Of a stretch of 35,381 nt of DNA, positions 1 to 8,888 are shown in pieces. This DNA is from Zygnema cylindricum (Eukaryota > Streptophyta > Zygnematophyceae > Zygnematales > Zygnemataceae). Each line of letters opens with the position of its first letter. The stretch's first letter is position 1. The notes under the pieces are model-generated. The model was not told where the DNA came from. It saw only the letters and a program-made list of their open reading frames with translations, and ran no database searches. The stretch lies in assembly GCA_037447655.1 (NCBI GenBank), contig JBBHKE010001474.1, forward strand, positions 126,001 to 161,381. Reading direction: 5' to 3'. Both the position numbers and the translations under genes were made by a program.

Positions 1-187
1 AAGCAAACCCAAAGAGGAATACCTATCAGACTAGAGTAATACTGTAAGATATGTAACTACAAATGAAAGAGGTATTTCAACCAAACAAACATGTACTACA
101 AGCAAATCAAAGACAATAGAGCAAAAAACACCTTAAATTGCACTCAGTGCTCTCATTTCCTTAACTCTTGTGTAGAATGTACATTCT
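1..187 (-). repeat. Inverted fragment of the copia LTR
   Basis: This stretch is the reverse complement of 528-714 in the 5' LTR, apparently without gaps and with scattered substitutions. It ends at a 14-bp perfect palindrome (AGAATGTACATTCT, 174-187), which also occurs inside both LTRs (528-541 and 3425-3438). Two bases later the forward 5' LTR starts. The piece continues beyond the left edge of the window. Confidence 0.88.
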
Positions 188-189
188 AT

Positions 190-886
190 TGAAAAGTAAG
201 CTTTAGTAAGTCTTAGAAATTTGAGTCTAGGACTTAGAATATTTTTGGAATACCAACTGTTCAATATTGACCAAATTTAGTGTGGATTTTTTGTAGTATC
301 TACACGAATAGTTATCTTTAGGTAAATTAGTGTGTAGGGCCGCCAATGAATGTGGACGTGATAAGAATCACCCGAATTTTCAGGGTATAAATATTGTTAG
401 TGGACAATTCTGGTCCAAACACTTAGATTTTTGTCAGTAGAGTGTCTAGTGAACTTTGTACATACGTTTTAGATATTTCGAAGATCTTTAAAGTATTTAA
501 TTCAATTAGGAATGATCAGTTTGACACAGAATGTACATTCTACACAAGAGTTCAAGAAATGAGAGCACTGAGTGCAGTTTAAGGTGTTTTATGCTCTATT
601 GTCTTTGATTTGTTTGTAGTACATGTTTGTATGGTTGAAAGACCTTTTTCACTTGGAGTTACATATCTTACACTGTAGATCTAATCTACTAGGCATTTCT
701 CTTTGGGTTTGCTTTTGCTGCCATGTCTACTAATGGCTCAACTCCTTTTGCAAATGCTCTTATTAGCCCTAGTGCTCCACCTGCTCCTCCAGGGACGAAT
801 ATCCCAGCTGGTGCAAGTGTGACTCCTAGTGGGAGTGGATCACAGCCGAGTCTAAATGCCCATGACCTTCAACATGACCTTCAACA
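190..886 (+). repeat. Copia 5' LTR
   Basis: Starts TGAAAAGTAAGC and ends CTTCAACA, and matches 3088-3772 along its length. It is about 697 bp against 685 bp for the 3' LTR. Most of the difference is a 12-bp tandem duplication of TGACCTTCAACA at its very end (863-886), which keeps the reading frame. The end is fixed by the PBS that follows immediately. Unusually, the last 164 bases are an open frame that runs into gag. Confidence 0.88.
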
Positions 887-1609
887 GGTTATGGGCCCAC
901 CGCCCAAATTGCCTATTTTTGACGGAACTGACTACTTATGCTGGGAAAGTTTTGTTGAGCTCATATTTCGAGGGGAGGGACTTGTCACCCATTGTGGAAG
1001 GAACAGCGGATGTGACCGCGCCGGATTGGAGAAAGAAGAATCTCCACTACCTCAACATCTTGGAGCAGTCAATGATAAAAGACTTGGTAATGTCGTATCT
1101 TGAGATGAAGAAGGCCTCTGAAGTTTGGTTTAGTGTACGTGCTATGTATGTTCAGCTAGATGTTACTGTCCAGACTAACATAGCCACTCATATTTTTGAA
1201 TTTAAGTATTCTGGAGGTAGTATGTCTTGCCATGCTATGAAAAGGTTGTTCCTTCCGAGTACTAGTGCAGGTGGGGATTTTTCACCACCTCAGCAGGCTA
1301 TGTTGTTGATGAGAACTTAGCCCGATGAATATGAGGGAGCCATGGATAGGCTTAGGGTTATTCCACATCGTCAATGGAACATAACATTAGCAATTCAACT
1401 TATCCTGAGTGAAGAAGCTAACCAGATGTCTCAAAGAGGTAGTAGTAAGTCTGTTCAGACATTAGCTAACCAGTTTTCAGATTCTAAGATTGGCAGTTGC
1501 AGTGTCAAAGGAAGGGGTCCTTGAAGGGCACCTTTGACATGTTATTACCGTGATAAAAAAGGGCATGTGTTTATAATGTGCAATGCATACAAAAGTGCGA
1601 AAGCCAAAT
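723..1609 (+). pseudogene. Copia gag remnant (UBN2-type capsid plus zinc knuckle)
   Basis: Frame 1 opens at ATG 723 inside the LTR with a Ser/Pro/Ala-rich leader, crosses the PBS, and enters the conserved gag segment PPPKLPIFDG followed by DYLCWESF. Around 955-965 the homology moves to the frame of 856-1320 (SPIVEG, then WRKKNLHYLN and YLEMKKASEVW, typical of UBN2 gag). It then passes a stop at 1318 and continues at 1342-1524. At 1540-1581 a zinc knuckle is recognisable, but its second Cys is Arg (CYYRDKKGHVFIMC, expected C-x2-C-x4-H-x4-C). Homology stops near 1609, just before the inverted array. At least one frameshift and several stops, so a pseudogene. Confidence 0.8.
887..901 (+). promoter_or_regulatory. 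Primer-binding site, initiator tRNA-Met internal (half-tRNA) type
   Basis: GGTTATGGGCCCACC directly follows the LTR CA end. It is the reverse complement of GGTGGGCCCATAACC, the anticodon arm of plant initiator tRNA-Met as I remember it. Animal initiator tRNA has GC in place of the first GG-T step, so the last bases favour a plant-type tRNA. Drosophila copia is the known case of priming from an internal cut of initiator tRNA-Met rather than from its 3' end. Confidence 0.75.
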
Positions 1610-1640
1610 GAATTTTTCACTTTGGATTGGACGAAAGCAA

Positions 1641-2393
1641 TGTTGAAGGTCATTGGCATTTAGACTCGGCTGTGATCCACTCACACTAGGAGTCACACTT
1701 GCACCTGCTGGGATATTCTTCCCTGGAGGAGCAGGTGGAGCACTAGGGCTAATAGGAGCACTTGCAGTGGGAGCTGAGCCATTGTCACACATGTTAGCAG
1801 AAGCAAACCCAAAGAGGAATACCTGTTAGACTAGATAAATCCTGTATGAGAAGTAACTACAAACGAAAAAGGTCTTTCAACCAAACAAAACATGTACTAT
1901 AAGCAAATCATGTTGAAGGTCATGGGCATTTAGACTCGGTTGTGATCCACTCCCACTAGGAGTCACACTTCCACCAGCTGGGATATTTGTCCCTGGAGGA
2001 GCAGGTGGAGCACTAGGCCTAATAGGAGCACTTGCAGTGGGAGCTGAGCCATTGTCACACATGTTAGCAGAAGCAAACCTAAAGAGGAATACCTGTTAGA
2101 CTAGATAAATCCTGTATGATAAGTAACTACAAATGAAAAGGTCTTTCAACCAAACAAAACATGTACTATAAGCAAATCATGTTGAAGGTCATGGGCATCT
2201 AGACTCGGTTGTGATCCACTCCCACAAGGAGTCACACTTGCACCAGCTGGGATATTTGTTCCTGGAGGAGCATGTGGAGCACTCGCGCTAATAGGAGCAC
2301 TTGCAATATGAGCTAGGGCATTTTCAGACATGTTAGCGGAAGCAAACCCAAAGAGGAATGCCTATCAAACTAGATAAATACTGTAAGATATGT
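1641..2393 (-). repeat. Tandem array of three inverted LTR-end units
   Basis: Units begin at 1641, 1911 and 2180 with TGTTGAAGGTC, so the period is 270 and then 269 bp. The third unit is cut at about 2393. Read on the minus strand, each holds the last part of the copia LTR, including the Ser/Pro/Ala-rich leader frame starting MCDNG or MSEN, and ends with the LTR terminus. Units 1 and 2 break off at the same point (AAGCAAATCA on the plus strand). The array lies in opposite orientation to the element and occupies the position of protease-integrase-RT. Open frames of about 60-73 codons on the minus strand here are this leader, not separate genes. Confidence 0.88.
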
Positions 2394-2396
2394 CCT

Positions 2397-3062
2397 AAGT
2401 ACCCTACAGAGAAGTAGTAGGAAGTCTAATTTACTTCATGAATTGCACTAGGCTCGATATAGCTGTAGCTGTTGGTGTAGGTGTATTGAGCAGAAGTCTG
2501 CAAAATCCACGAAAGAGAGACTACGAGGCTGCAAAAGGGTGTTAAGGTATCTTGTTGGGACTAGAAATCTTTGGCTTACTTTTGGAGGGGACAAGGTTAG
2601 CATTAATACTTGGAGTGATGCTAGCTATGGTGATGTGCCTAGTAGGAAGTCTACATCTGGGTATGTCATTCAGATTGGAAGTGGAACTTGTAGTTGGAGT
2701 AGTAAACTTCAAAAAGTCACGGCGCAATCGACTATGGAAGCTGAATACATGGCTACGAGTGCAGCCTTATAAGAGCTGTTTTGGATTAAGGCATTCTTCA
2801 AGAATTGGGTTTTACACAACACGGGACACAAATAATGTGGTGCGACAATCAAGCAGCCATTTCTGTGGCTACAAACCCAAGTCACCATTTCAAGAGTAAA
2901 CATATGGACATTCGCCTACATTTGGTACGAGAGAAAGTATTTGGAAAAGTGGTTAAACTTTGTTATTTGCCTGATGAGAAAATGGTTGCGGACATGTTGA
3001 CAAAAGCCCTTCCCGCTCCTAAATTGGAGTACAACAGAAAAGCATGTGGTCTAAGTGAGTAA
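2397..3062 (+). pseudogene. Copia reverse transcriptase C-terminus and RNase H remnant
   Basis: From about 2399 the frame reads PYREVVGSLIYFMN, then RLDIAVAVGVGVLSR and NPRKRDYEAAK, the usual end of copia RT. A stop and shift near 2540 leads to 2539-2772, with RYLVGTRN, WSDASYGDVPSRKSTSGY and TMEAEYMA of RNase H. A stop (2770) and another shift lead to 2805-3062, with WCDNQAAISVATNPSHHFKS, KHMDIR and ADMLTKALP. Acidic positions typical of RNase H (D in SDAS, E in MEAEY, D in CDNQ) are kept, but the frame is broken twice. Homology reaches almost to the PPT. Confidence 0.88.
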
Positions 3063-3076
3063 GTCTTCTAAATCTT

Positions 3077-3084
3077 AAGGGGAG
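3077..3084 (+). promoter_or_regulatory. Polypurine tract of the copia element
   Basis: AAGGGGAG lies 3 bases before the 3' LTR TG, where second-strand synthesis is primed in LTR retrotransposons. Together with the PBS it fixes the LTR limits. Confidence 0.75.
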
Positions 3085-3087
3085 TAT

Positions 3088-3772
3088 TGAAAGTAAGCTT
3101 TAGCAAGTCTTAGAAATTTGAGTCTAGGACTTAGAATATTTTTGGAATACCAACTGTTCAATGTTGACCAAATTTAGTGTGGATTTTTTGTAGTATCTAC
3201 ACGAATAGTTATCTTTAGGTAAATTAGTGTGTAGGGCCACCAATGAATGTGGACGTGATAAGAATCACCCGGATTTTTAGGGTATAGATATTGTTAGTGG
3301 ACAATTCTGGTCCAAACACTTAGATTTTTGTCAGTAGAGTGTCCAGTGAACCTTGTACATACGTTTTAGATATTTCGAAGATCTTTAGAGTATTTAATTC
3401 AATTAGGAATGATCAGTTTGACACAGAATGTACATTCTACACAAGAGTTTAAGGAAATGAGAGCACTGAGTGCAGTTTAAGGTGTTTTATGCTCTATTGT
3501 CTTTGATTTGCTTGTAGTACATGTTTGTATGGTTGAAAGACCTCTTTCATTTGGAGTTACATATCTTACACTGTAGATCTAATCTACTAGGCATTTCTCT
3601 TTGGGTTTGCTTTTGCTGCCATGTCTACTAATGGCTCAACTCCTGTTGCAAGTGCTCCTATTAGCCCTAGTGCTCCACCTGCTCCTCCAGGGACGAATAT
3701 CCCAGCTAGTGCAAGCGTGACTCCTAGTGGGAGTGGATCACAGCCGAGTCTAAATGCCCATGACCTTCAACA
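3088..3772 (+). repeat. Copia 3' LTR
   Basis: Starts TGAAAGTAAGC just after the PPT and ends TTCAACA. It matches 190-886 throughout, including the Ser/Pro/Ala-rich leader frame from ATG 3620. That frame stays open to the LTR end, showing that the leader belongs to the LTR and is not a stray copy of gag. After 3772 similarity stops. Confidence 0.88.
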
Positions 3773-3820
3773 CTTATAGTTATAGATAGTACAGAGTACG
3801 ATTTTATGTATTTTATGAAA

Positions 3821-4370
3821 TTGATATCGCGCATTTGTTTCGAACGCGAAACAAATACCGCGCGGCTATTTTCAACGGCTAAAAATATAGTCGGATTTGA
3901 TCGGACGACCACGATAAGCGTCGCGATCGCGGGATATGTAATTTTTGCATTTTACCGCCATCCCCACGTCAAGTGACATGTGGCACGTTAACATTGGATT
4001 GCAACGACTCCGGAGATTACGGGAACAAATAGGGATATGACATGTGTCGATATTTCGGCCATATCGTACGATGGTCGTACAGAAAGTACACCGACACCTG
4101 TACATTTTTGTACGGTACAGTAAAGTGATTCGTGCCATACGTAAGTAGATAGGGTCTTAGAGAGAGAATAGGACTTCGAATTTTTTGGGTAGGTAGTCGC
4201 CTCTCCCAGAGAGCATCTTGTATAAAAGGCAAACTTTGGCCAGCCGTAAAAATCAATTTACTTGACCATTTTAAGTGATTCTTTTTGTTGCGGACTCACG
4301 GGAGTAGAGGTGTAGTTGGTCAGAGTTTTGCCTGCCAGGGTGGCTTCATTTATAATAGAAAGTCAAAGTG
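3821..4370 (+). repeat. Dispersed repeat R2, copy 1 (possibly a solo LTR)
   Basis: Matches 29405-29970 in reverse complement over most of its length. Shared landmarks are the start ATATCGCGCAT, the core CCACGT...TGGCAC, a TATA-like box (TATAAAAG, 4221-4228) and the end GATTCTTTTTG followed by CTGCCAGGGTGGC. A TATA box about 150 bp before the 3' end would suit an LTR, but I found no clear TG/CA ends or target duplication. Short open frames here are not recognisable proteins. Confidence 0.65.
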
Positions 4371-4440
4371 GGTGAATGTGTCCAAAACTCATATTCTAAC
4401 TTTGCATTCTGTGGTAGAACAGAACACACAGAAAGTCTTA

Positions 4441-4650
4441 TTTCACAGGGGGTGAAGGTATAATGGGTTTCTGATTTTCAATGGGTCACTCATTAGGGTT
4501 TATATCAACTTAGAGTCGGCACTATCTAGATTGGCTTCTTTTGGATTTCACAGGGGGTGAAGCTATAATGGGTTTTTGATTGTCAAGGGGTCAGTCATTT
4601 GGGTTTATATCAACCTAGAGTCGACACTATCTAGATTGGCTTCTTTTAGA
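4441..4650 (+). repeat. 105-bp direct tandem duplication
   Basis: Two units start with TTTCACAGGGGGTGAAG (4441 and 4546) and end with GATTGGCTTCTTTT. They differ at a few positions. It lies between R2 and the MULE palindrome and may belong to the same element as R2. Confidence 0.85.
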
Positions 4651-4919
4651 TCTGCGATTTCTGTGGGCAATGGAACACACGGAGTTTCAATGAGTTCTTG
4701 ACGATGAAGCCAAATCCATGCTAGATAATACCAAAAAATATTTACAATTTACGGCGACAAATACGTGAACGGGAACTAAGACGTTAGATCATCTATTGTA
4801 GTTTTGATAATTCAATCGAGATTTTTTAACATATTTGAAATCAATCATGAATTAGGTGATGAACATAGTTACTCAGCTTGCAGCCGCGCCAAAAACAACT
4901 TTTAATGTTTTACGAAAAA

Positions 4920-5316
4920 ACTATACAGGCATTTCGTTGGATTGCATATATAAAACAAATCGATCGATTTAAGATGTCGTTACTACATGTGGTTGGGTTA
5001 ACCCCAAATAATTTTAACATGCATTTTGTTCTTTTCGTTGAGCAAAATAAGATGATTACAAATAGGCTTTAAAACACACATATAAATTATTTTAGGAAAC
5101 TATGTTTTTCCAAAAATATGTGTAATAGATTGTGAACCATTAAAAATAACATGGTAAATTTTCTTCGAACTTTGATTATACAGATTCATTCCATGTTCGA
5201 TAAAAGAGATTGTGAACTAGGTCTAAACAATGTGTTGGAGCTAGTATTTGTCAATGCCCAAAAGCTCGTTGTCAATAGCACATTGATGTAAATAATGTGG
5301 CTAAATGTAAACCTCG
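4920..5316 (+). pseudogene. MULE/FAR1-type transposase fragment, plus-strand arm
   Basis: The translation contains DRFKMSLLHVVGLTP. This corresponds to the stretch after the first catalytic Asp in MULE and FAR1/FHY3 transposases (pattern D-T-Y-K-T-N-K-y-k-m-p-l, then VG). Further on, VIDCEP occupies the place of the second catalytic motif (usually TDRE or SDR). VFVNAQKLV and then NNVAKCKP (about 5295-5316) match the FPNA..LLC.WHI..NV..KCK segment. Stops and shifts interrupt it and the Asp motifs are eroded, so it is dead. Family assignment is by memory of the motif order. Confidence 0.65.
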
Positions 5317-5329
5317 TTTAAATGAGTCG

Positions 5330-5680
5330 TACAGAAAATGAGAGGCTTTTTATTGAACATGGAATAAAGTTATACAATCAAAGTTTGAAACAAGTTTATT
5401 ATGTTTTTCTTTTTAATAGTTCACGATCTGTTACACATACTTGTGGAAAAAAAAAATCTGAGATAATTCGAAAAATCGTTTTAAAGCCCACTTGTATTCA
5501 TCTAGTTTTTCTGAAGTCAAAAAAAGAAACATATACTAAAAGTTTTGTTTTTGGAGATAAGCCAACCACATGTAGTAACGACATCCTAAATCAATTTGTT
5601 TTAGATGTACAATCCAACAAGATAACTGACGATATGTTCATCATCTAATTAATAATTGTTTTCATATATCTTCTAATTTC
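5330..5680 (-). pseudogene. MULE/FAR1-type transposase fragment, minus-strand arm
   Basis: Read on the minus strand from about 5625, this gives DCTSKTN, a stop, then FRMSLLHVVGLSPK, and further on CVTDRELLK. These are the first and second catalytic regions of MULE transposases, better kept than in the plus arm (Asp of DCTSKTN and of TDRE both present). Frameshifts and stops make it a pseudogene. The 108-codon open frame on the plus strand (5322-5648) is its antisense shadow. Confidence 0.65.
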
Positions 5681-5810
5681 CTTATTGAATTATCAAACCT
5701 ATAATAGATGATCTACCGTCTAGTTCCCTTTCACGTATTTGTCGTCGTAAATTGTAAATATCTTTGGTTATTACATAACATGGTTTTTTGCTGAATCGCA
5801 AAGAACTCAC

Positions 5811-6761
5811 ATCCTGTTTGGGTTTTACTTCAATCTTAAAAAATGTGTAATTTTTTCACTCTTATCCATCCGTCGACACAAAGGGTGTGCTATAATGTGT
5901 AAACATTTTTTGTAATTATGCATTAATTTTTTTTTTGGATAATTCTCATTTGCTATCTTTTTGTGCCCAATAATACAAAATAGACATGTTATTTGTCAAT
6001 TATTACATGTTACGTGTTGTTAAAAAACATGAAGAATTGGCCTTGTTTTATCTTTCTTCGTTTAACACCGCTATACATCCCCCCTCTATAACAATAAAGA
6101 TCAACCTGTTTTTTTTTTAACAGTTGATATTGCATAACCTTGTCACATTGTAAATTTTCGTGTCGTATGTAAAAACTCACCCCCTCAATTGGATTTTTTA
6201 CTTAATATATTCAACATATTGTGAAAAAAAAAAAAAAAACAATAAAAAATACGGAGTAAAACAAACATATGGTGTTTTACCTTAAACCTACTTTTATTTG
6301 CAAATATATTTATAACTCTAACCCTAATGGTGGAATTGCATATAAAATCTCATTAATTAAAAGATATTTATACTTAAATTACTATTTATAAACAAATCAC
6401 AATACATTATTATCTACAACATTATCTACAACTTGGGTATCACCAAACCATATGGAACCCACTTGTTGCTGAGACTTTAAAGGATTTAAAATTATAGAAC
6501 TAAATATTTTGCTCAAAAGCATTTCTCAAAAAAATTGTAAAAAAACCATTTAATACCAAAAACAACAACAGCCTACTTTACATTGATTGCTAAATTTATT
6601 TATGTAATTTTTTTATGGAATTATTGTCATATTGAAAAAAAAGGTGGCTATTTGCGCTTACCTTCTTCCCCAAATGGTACTTGACGTTAAAAATTTAAGA
6701 ATCAATGTCAATGTCATTTTCAATGTAAAAATAATGATTCGTAAATAGTGTCTGGTCTCTC
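5811..6761. other. AT-rich stretch without recognised features
   Basis: A/T homopolymer runs are common (for example 6223-6239 and 6113-6119). I see no coding frame with recognisable content and no clear inverted or tandem repeat. Confidence 0.5.
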
Positions 6762-7430
6762 ATGACAACCCACATTTTTTTTTTATTTAGGTTCATTGAT
6801 AATTCTACGCTTGTACACTTTCATTTCGTGTGCAAGGTTTTTTTCGTTTCGTGCGAGATAATCTATGCATACAAGATTTTTATCACTTTTGTTTTGAGTA
6901 GTTTCCTTTCACGTCGTTTTTTTAATTTTCTGTTTAAATCCAATGTGATATTTCGTAAATTAAGGGTGGAGTTACAAGAGACAAAAAGTGAGGTATTTTA
7001 CAGAATTTTGTACTTTACCGTACCATGGCGTACTATTATTTGGTGTGATTTTGAAAAACAATATTTTGGCCTTTATCCGCGACGCAATCTCTCTATCCGG
7101 CTTTGTAATGGAATACCTACCTTGGGGAGGGAGTACACCTCAAGGAGGTGTGTACTCCAACACTGATTGTGTAGAATCGCTACACCTGGATGATATAGAC
7201 TCGTGGGACAATGAACTAACACTAAAATCTTCACACGTCGCCAAGGCCACGTGTTTTTGGACAAGGTGACAAAAAATCTTTGTCGAAAAGATGTACGTTT
7301 TTTGTTTTTTTTCCAACTTCGTGGTTTCCTTCGCTACTTTTTGTCGTTTTTGTTTGGAATACAAATTCAAATTGGAATACAAATTCAAATTGGAAGGGAA
7401 ACTTTCATCCTGATTTAAGATTTCAAACTC
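6762..7430 (+). repeat. Dispersed repeat R1, copy A
   Basis: Shares ordered landmarks with 15280-15348 plus 16261-16611 and with 30220-30740. These are the TTTCGTTTCGTGCGAG block, AAAAGTGAGG..TTACAGAATTTTGTAC, the CGACGCAATC block, a block with CTACACCTGGA (CTACACATGGA in copy B), and TTGGACAAGGTGAC. A near-palindrome (GGAGTACACC then GGTGTGTACTCC, 7130-7158) is inside. It ends with AATACAAATTCAAATTGG, partly duplicated at 7358-7393, which also occurs near 17886 and 19691. Open frames within are not recognisable. Probably an old transposon of unknown class. Confidence 0.65.
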
Positions 7431-7543
7431 GGATAGAAAGATAGAGTTGCTGCCATCTTTAAGAAAAAATTTGTATCACAATAATATTTCAAAAAAAAAA
7501 ACATGTGAAAAAATGCCTTTTGATGCTTATTTATTCGTGGCAG

Positions 7544-7795
7544 GTTAAACTAGGGTCTCATATGCAAGTTATCCTAAATCTACTCATCAATACGTCTTTC
7601 GTAAGGGGTGTTTTCAACCCTTTTGCCTTTCATCCAAGGGTATTACCATCACTTGTTCCACAACGTAATGGCTCTTGGGCCATCTATGGAGTTCTCAACC
7701 AATTTAAAAACTATGTCATTTACACAGAACCCAACTTTGGGGAAACAGTGAGAATCAAACAAACTTGGAATGAGGAAGCATTTCAACCAAAATAA
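7544..7795 (+). CDS. Unrecognised open segment, possible exon or TE remnant
   Basis: An open frame starting at ATG 7505 covers 96 codons of ordinary amino-acid composition. The part after a good acceptor (GTGGCAG, ending 7543) would encode VKLGSHMQ, then FNPFAFHPRVLPSLV and GSWAIYGVLNQFKNY, ending EEAFQPK and stop. An AATAAA overlaps the stop codon (7791-7796). I recognise no family. The composition is unlike the low-complexity frames downstream, but the location between R1 and the pyrimidine tract suggests a TE remnant at least as much as a host exon. Confidence 0.25.
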   Translation, partial: VKLGSHMQVILNLLINTSFVRGVFNPFAFHPRVLPSLVPQRNGSWAIYGVLNQFKNYVIYTEPNFGETVRIKQTWNEEAFQPK

Positions 7796-7894
7796 AGTTG
7801 CACCAGGTGATGTTTTGAAGGATACAAAAGACATATGTGGAGAAAGTTAAAGCTTATTTTGAAATAAATTGTAGGGATGTCGTTAAATGTGCTA

Positions 7895-8888
7895 CTACAT
7901 TTTTTTTTTTTTTTTTATGGACCCTTTTCTTTTACTATTTTTTTTTCTTCCACTTGTTTTCCTTCCACTTTTTCTCTTTCCTCTTCTTTTCCTCTTCTTT
8001 TCTTCTTTCATTACTTATTCTTTCATTAATCTTTCATTGCTTCTTCAACTTTTTCTTTTTTTTCTTCTTCTATTTCTTTTTTTTCTACTTCATCTTCTCC
8101 TTCTTCCTCTTCTTCTTCTTCTTTTTCTCTTTACTCTCTGTTTTTTTATCCTCACTTCACCTTCTTCACAACACCTTCTTCATCTTCTCCTTTTTCTTCT
8201 TTTTCTGTTTTTCTCTCTTTTCTTCTCCTTCCTCTTCTTTTCCCTCTTTTTCATCTTCTTTTCACCTTCTTCTTTTTCTCTTTCTTCTTCTTCTTCTTCT
8301 CGTTCTTGTTCTTCTACTCCTTCCTCTTCTACTTCTCTCTTTTTTTTTCTTCTCTTCACATTTTTCTCCTTATTTTTATCTCTCTCTCCTTCTTCTTCTA
8401 TCATTTTTTTTTGTTCTCCCTTTTTTTTTTCCACTTCATCTTGTTCAACTTTATATTTCAATTTTTTTCCAATTGCTCTTCCACTTTTACCCCCAGTTTC
8501 ACCTTCATTTCGTCTTCCACTTCTTTTTCCACTTCATCTTTCACTTCTACTTCCACTTCCTCTTCCACTTCTATTTCCACTTGCACTTTTTTTTACACTT
8601 TTCGTTCCAATTCGTCTCTTGCTTCCACTTCCAATTTTTCCTCACATGCAACTTCTCGAAAATCTTCTTCTAGTTCTCCTTCTTCATCTTCTTATATTTG
8701 GATTTTTTTTTCTTTTTTACCTTCCGCTTATCCTTCCTCTTTCTCTTCTCCTTTATCTTTTTCTTCCTATTTTCTTCCTTCTCACCTTTTACCTTCTTTC
8801 TACCGTTAGTTTTTTTTCTTCAACTTGCTATTTTTAGTTTCTTCTTCTTCTTCTTGTCTTCCTCTTCTTTTCCTTGTCTTTTTTTTTT
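7895..8888 (+). repeat. Long pyrimidine tract (TTC/TTTC-rich)
   Basis: Nearly 1 kb of T and C with few purines. Part of it (about 8460-8640) is an array of CTTC/TTCCACTTC units. The long open frames across it (for example 7837-8673 and 7887-8837, Phe/Leu/Ser only) follow from the composition and are not genes. Confidence 0.9.

Larger units (their letters stand above)
190..3772 (+). mobile_element. Degenerate Ty1/copia LTR retrotransposon
   Basis: The order LTR, PBS, gag, RT end plus RNase H, PPT, LTR is visible on the plus strand. RNase H lies at the end of the polyprotein next to the PPT. A gag of UBN2 type (LPIFDG motif) and the RNase H motifs KHMDIR and ADMLTKALP identify Ty1/copia. Protease, integrase and most of RT are absent. 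Where they should be, 1641-2393 holds inverted copies of the LTR 3' end. All coding parts are broken by frameshifts and stops. The 5 bases before 190 (TCTAT) and after 3772 (CTTAT) do not match, so no target duplication survives. This fits with the left flank being a piece of an inverted LTR. Non-functional. Confidence 0.9.
4692..5810. mobile_element. MULE-derived imperfect palindrome
   Basis: The left arm (about 4692-5215) reappears in reverse complement as the right arm (about 5330-5810). Outer landmarks are GAGTTCTT (left) and AAGAACTC (right). Inside these are ATTTACGRCGACAAATACGTG and the GATCATCTAT block, then the transposase segment itself. The non-inverted centre is only about 100 bp. 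Both arms hold a MULE transposase fragment, so this is a head-to-head fusion of two diverged copies, not simple terminal repeats. I found no target duplication. Confidence 0.8.

Noticed and set aside
1571-2331. Three similar minus-strand small proteins in tandem
   Set aside because: They are the LTR leader frame repeated in the inverted LTR-end units, not a gene family.
185-3777. Target-site duplication of the copia element
   Set aside because: TCTAT and CTTAT differ at two of five positions and the left flank is rearranged LTR sequence.
5322-5648. 108-codon plus-strand frame (MSRTENERLF...)
   Set aside because: It is the antisense of the minus-strand MULE transposase fragment, which has the recognisable motifs.
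7837-8837. Phe/Leu/Ser open frames of 278 and 316 codons
   Set aside because: They lie wholly in a pyrimidine tract where stop codons are rare, are open in several frames at once and contain no domain.
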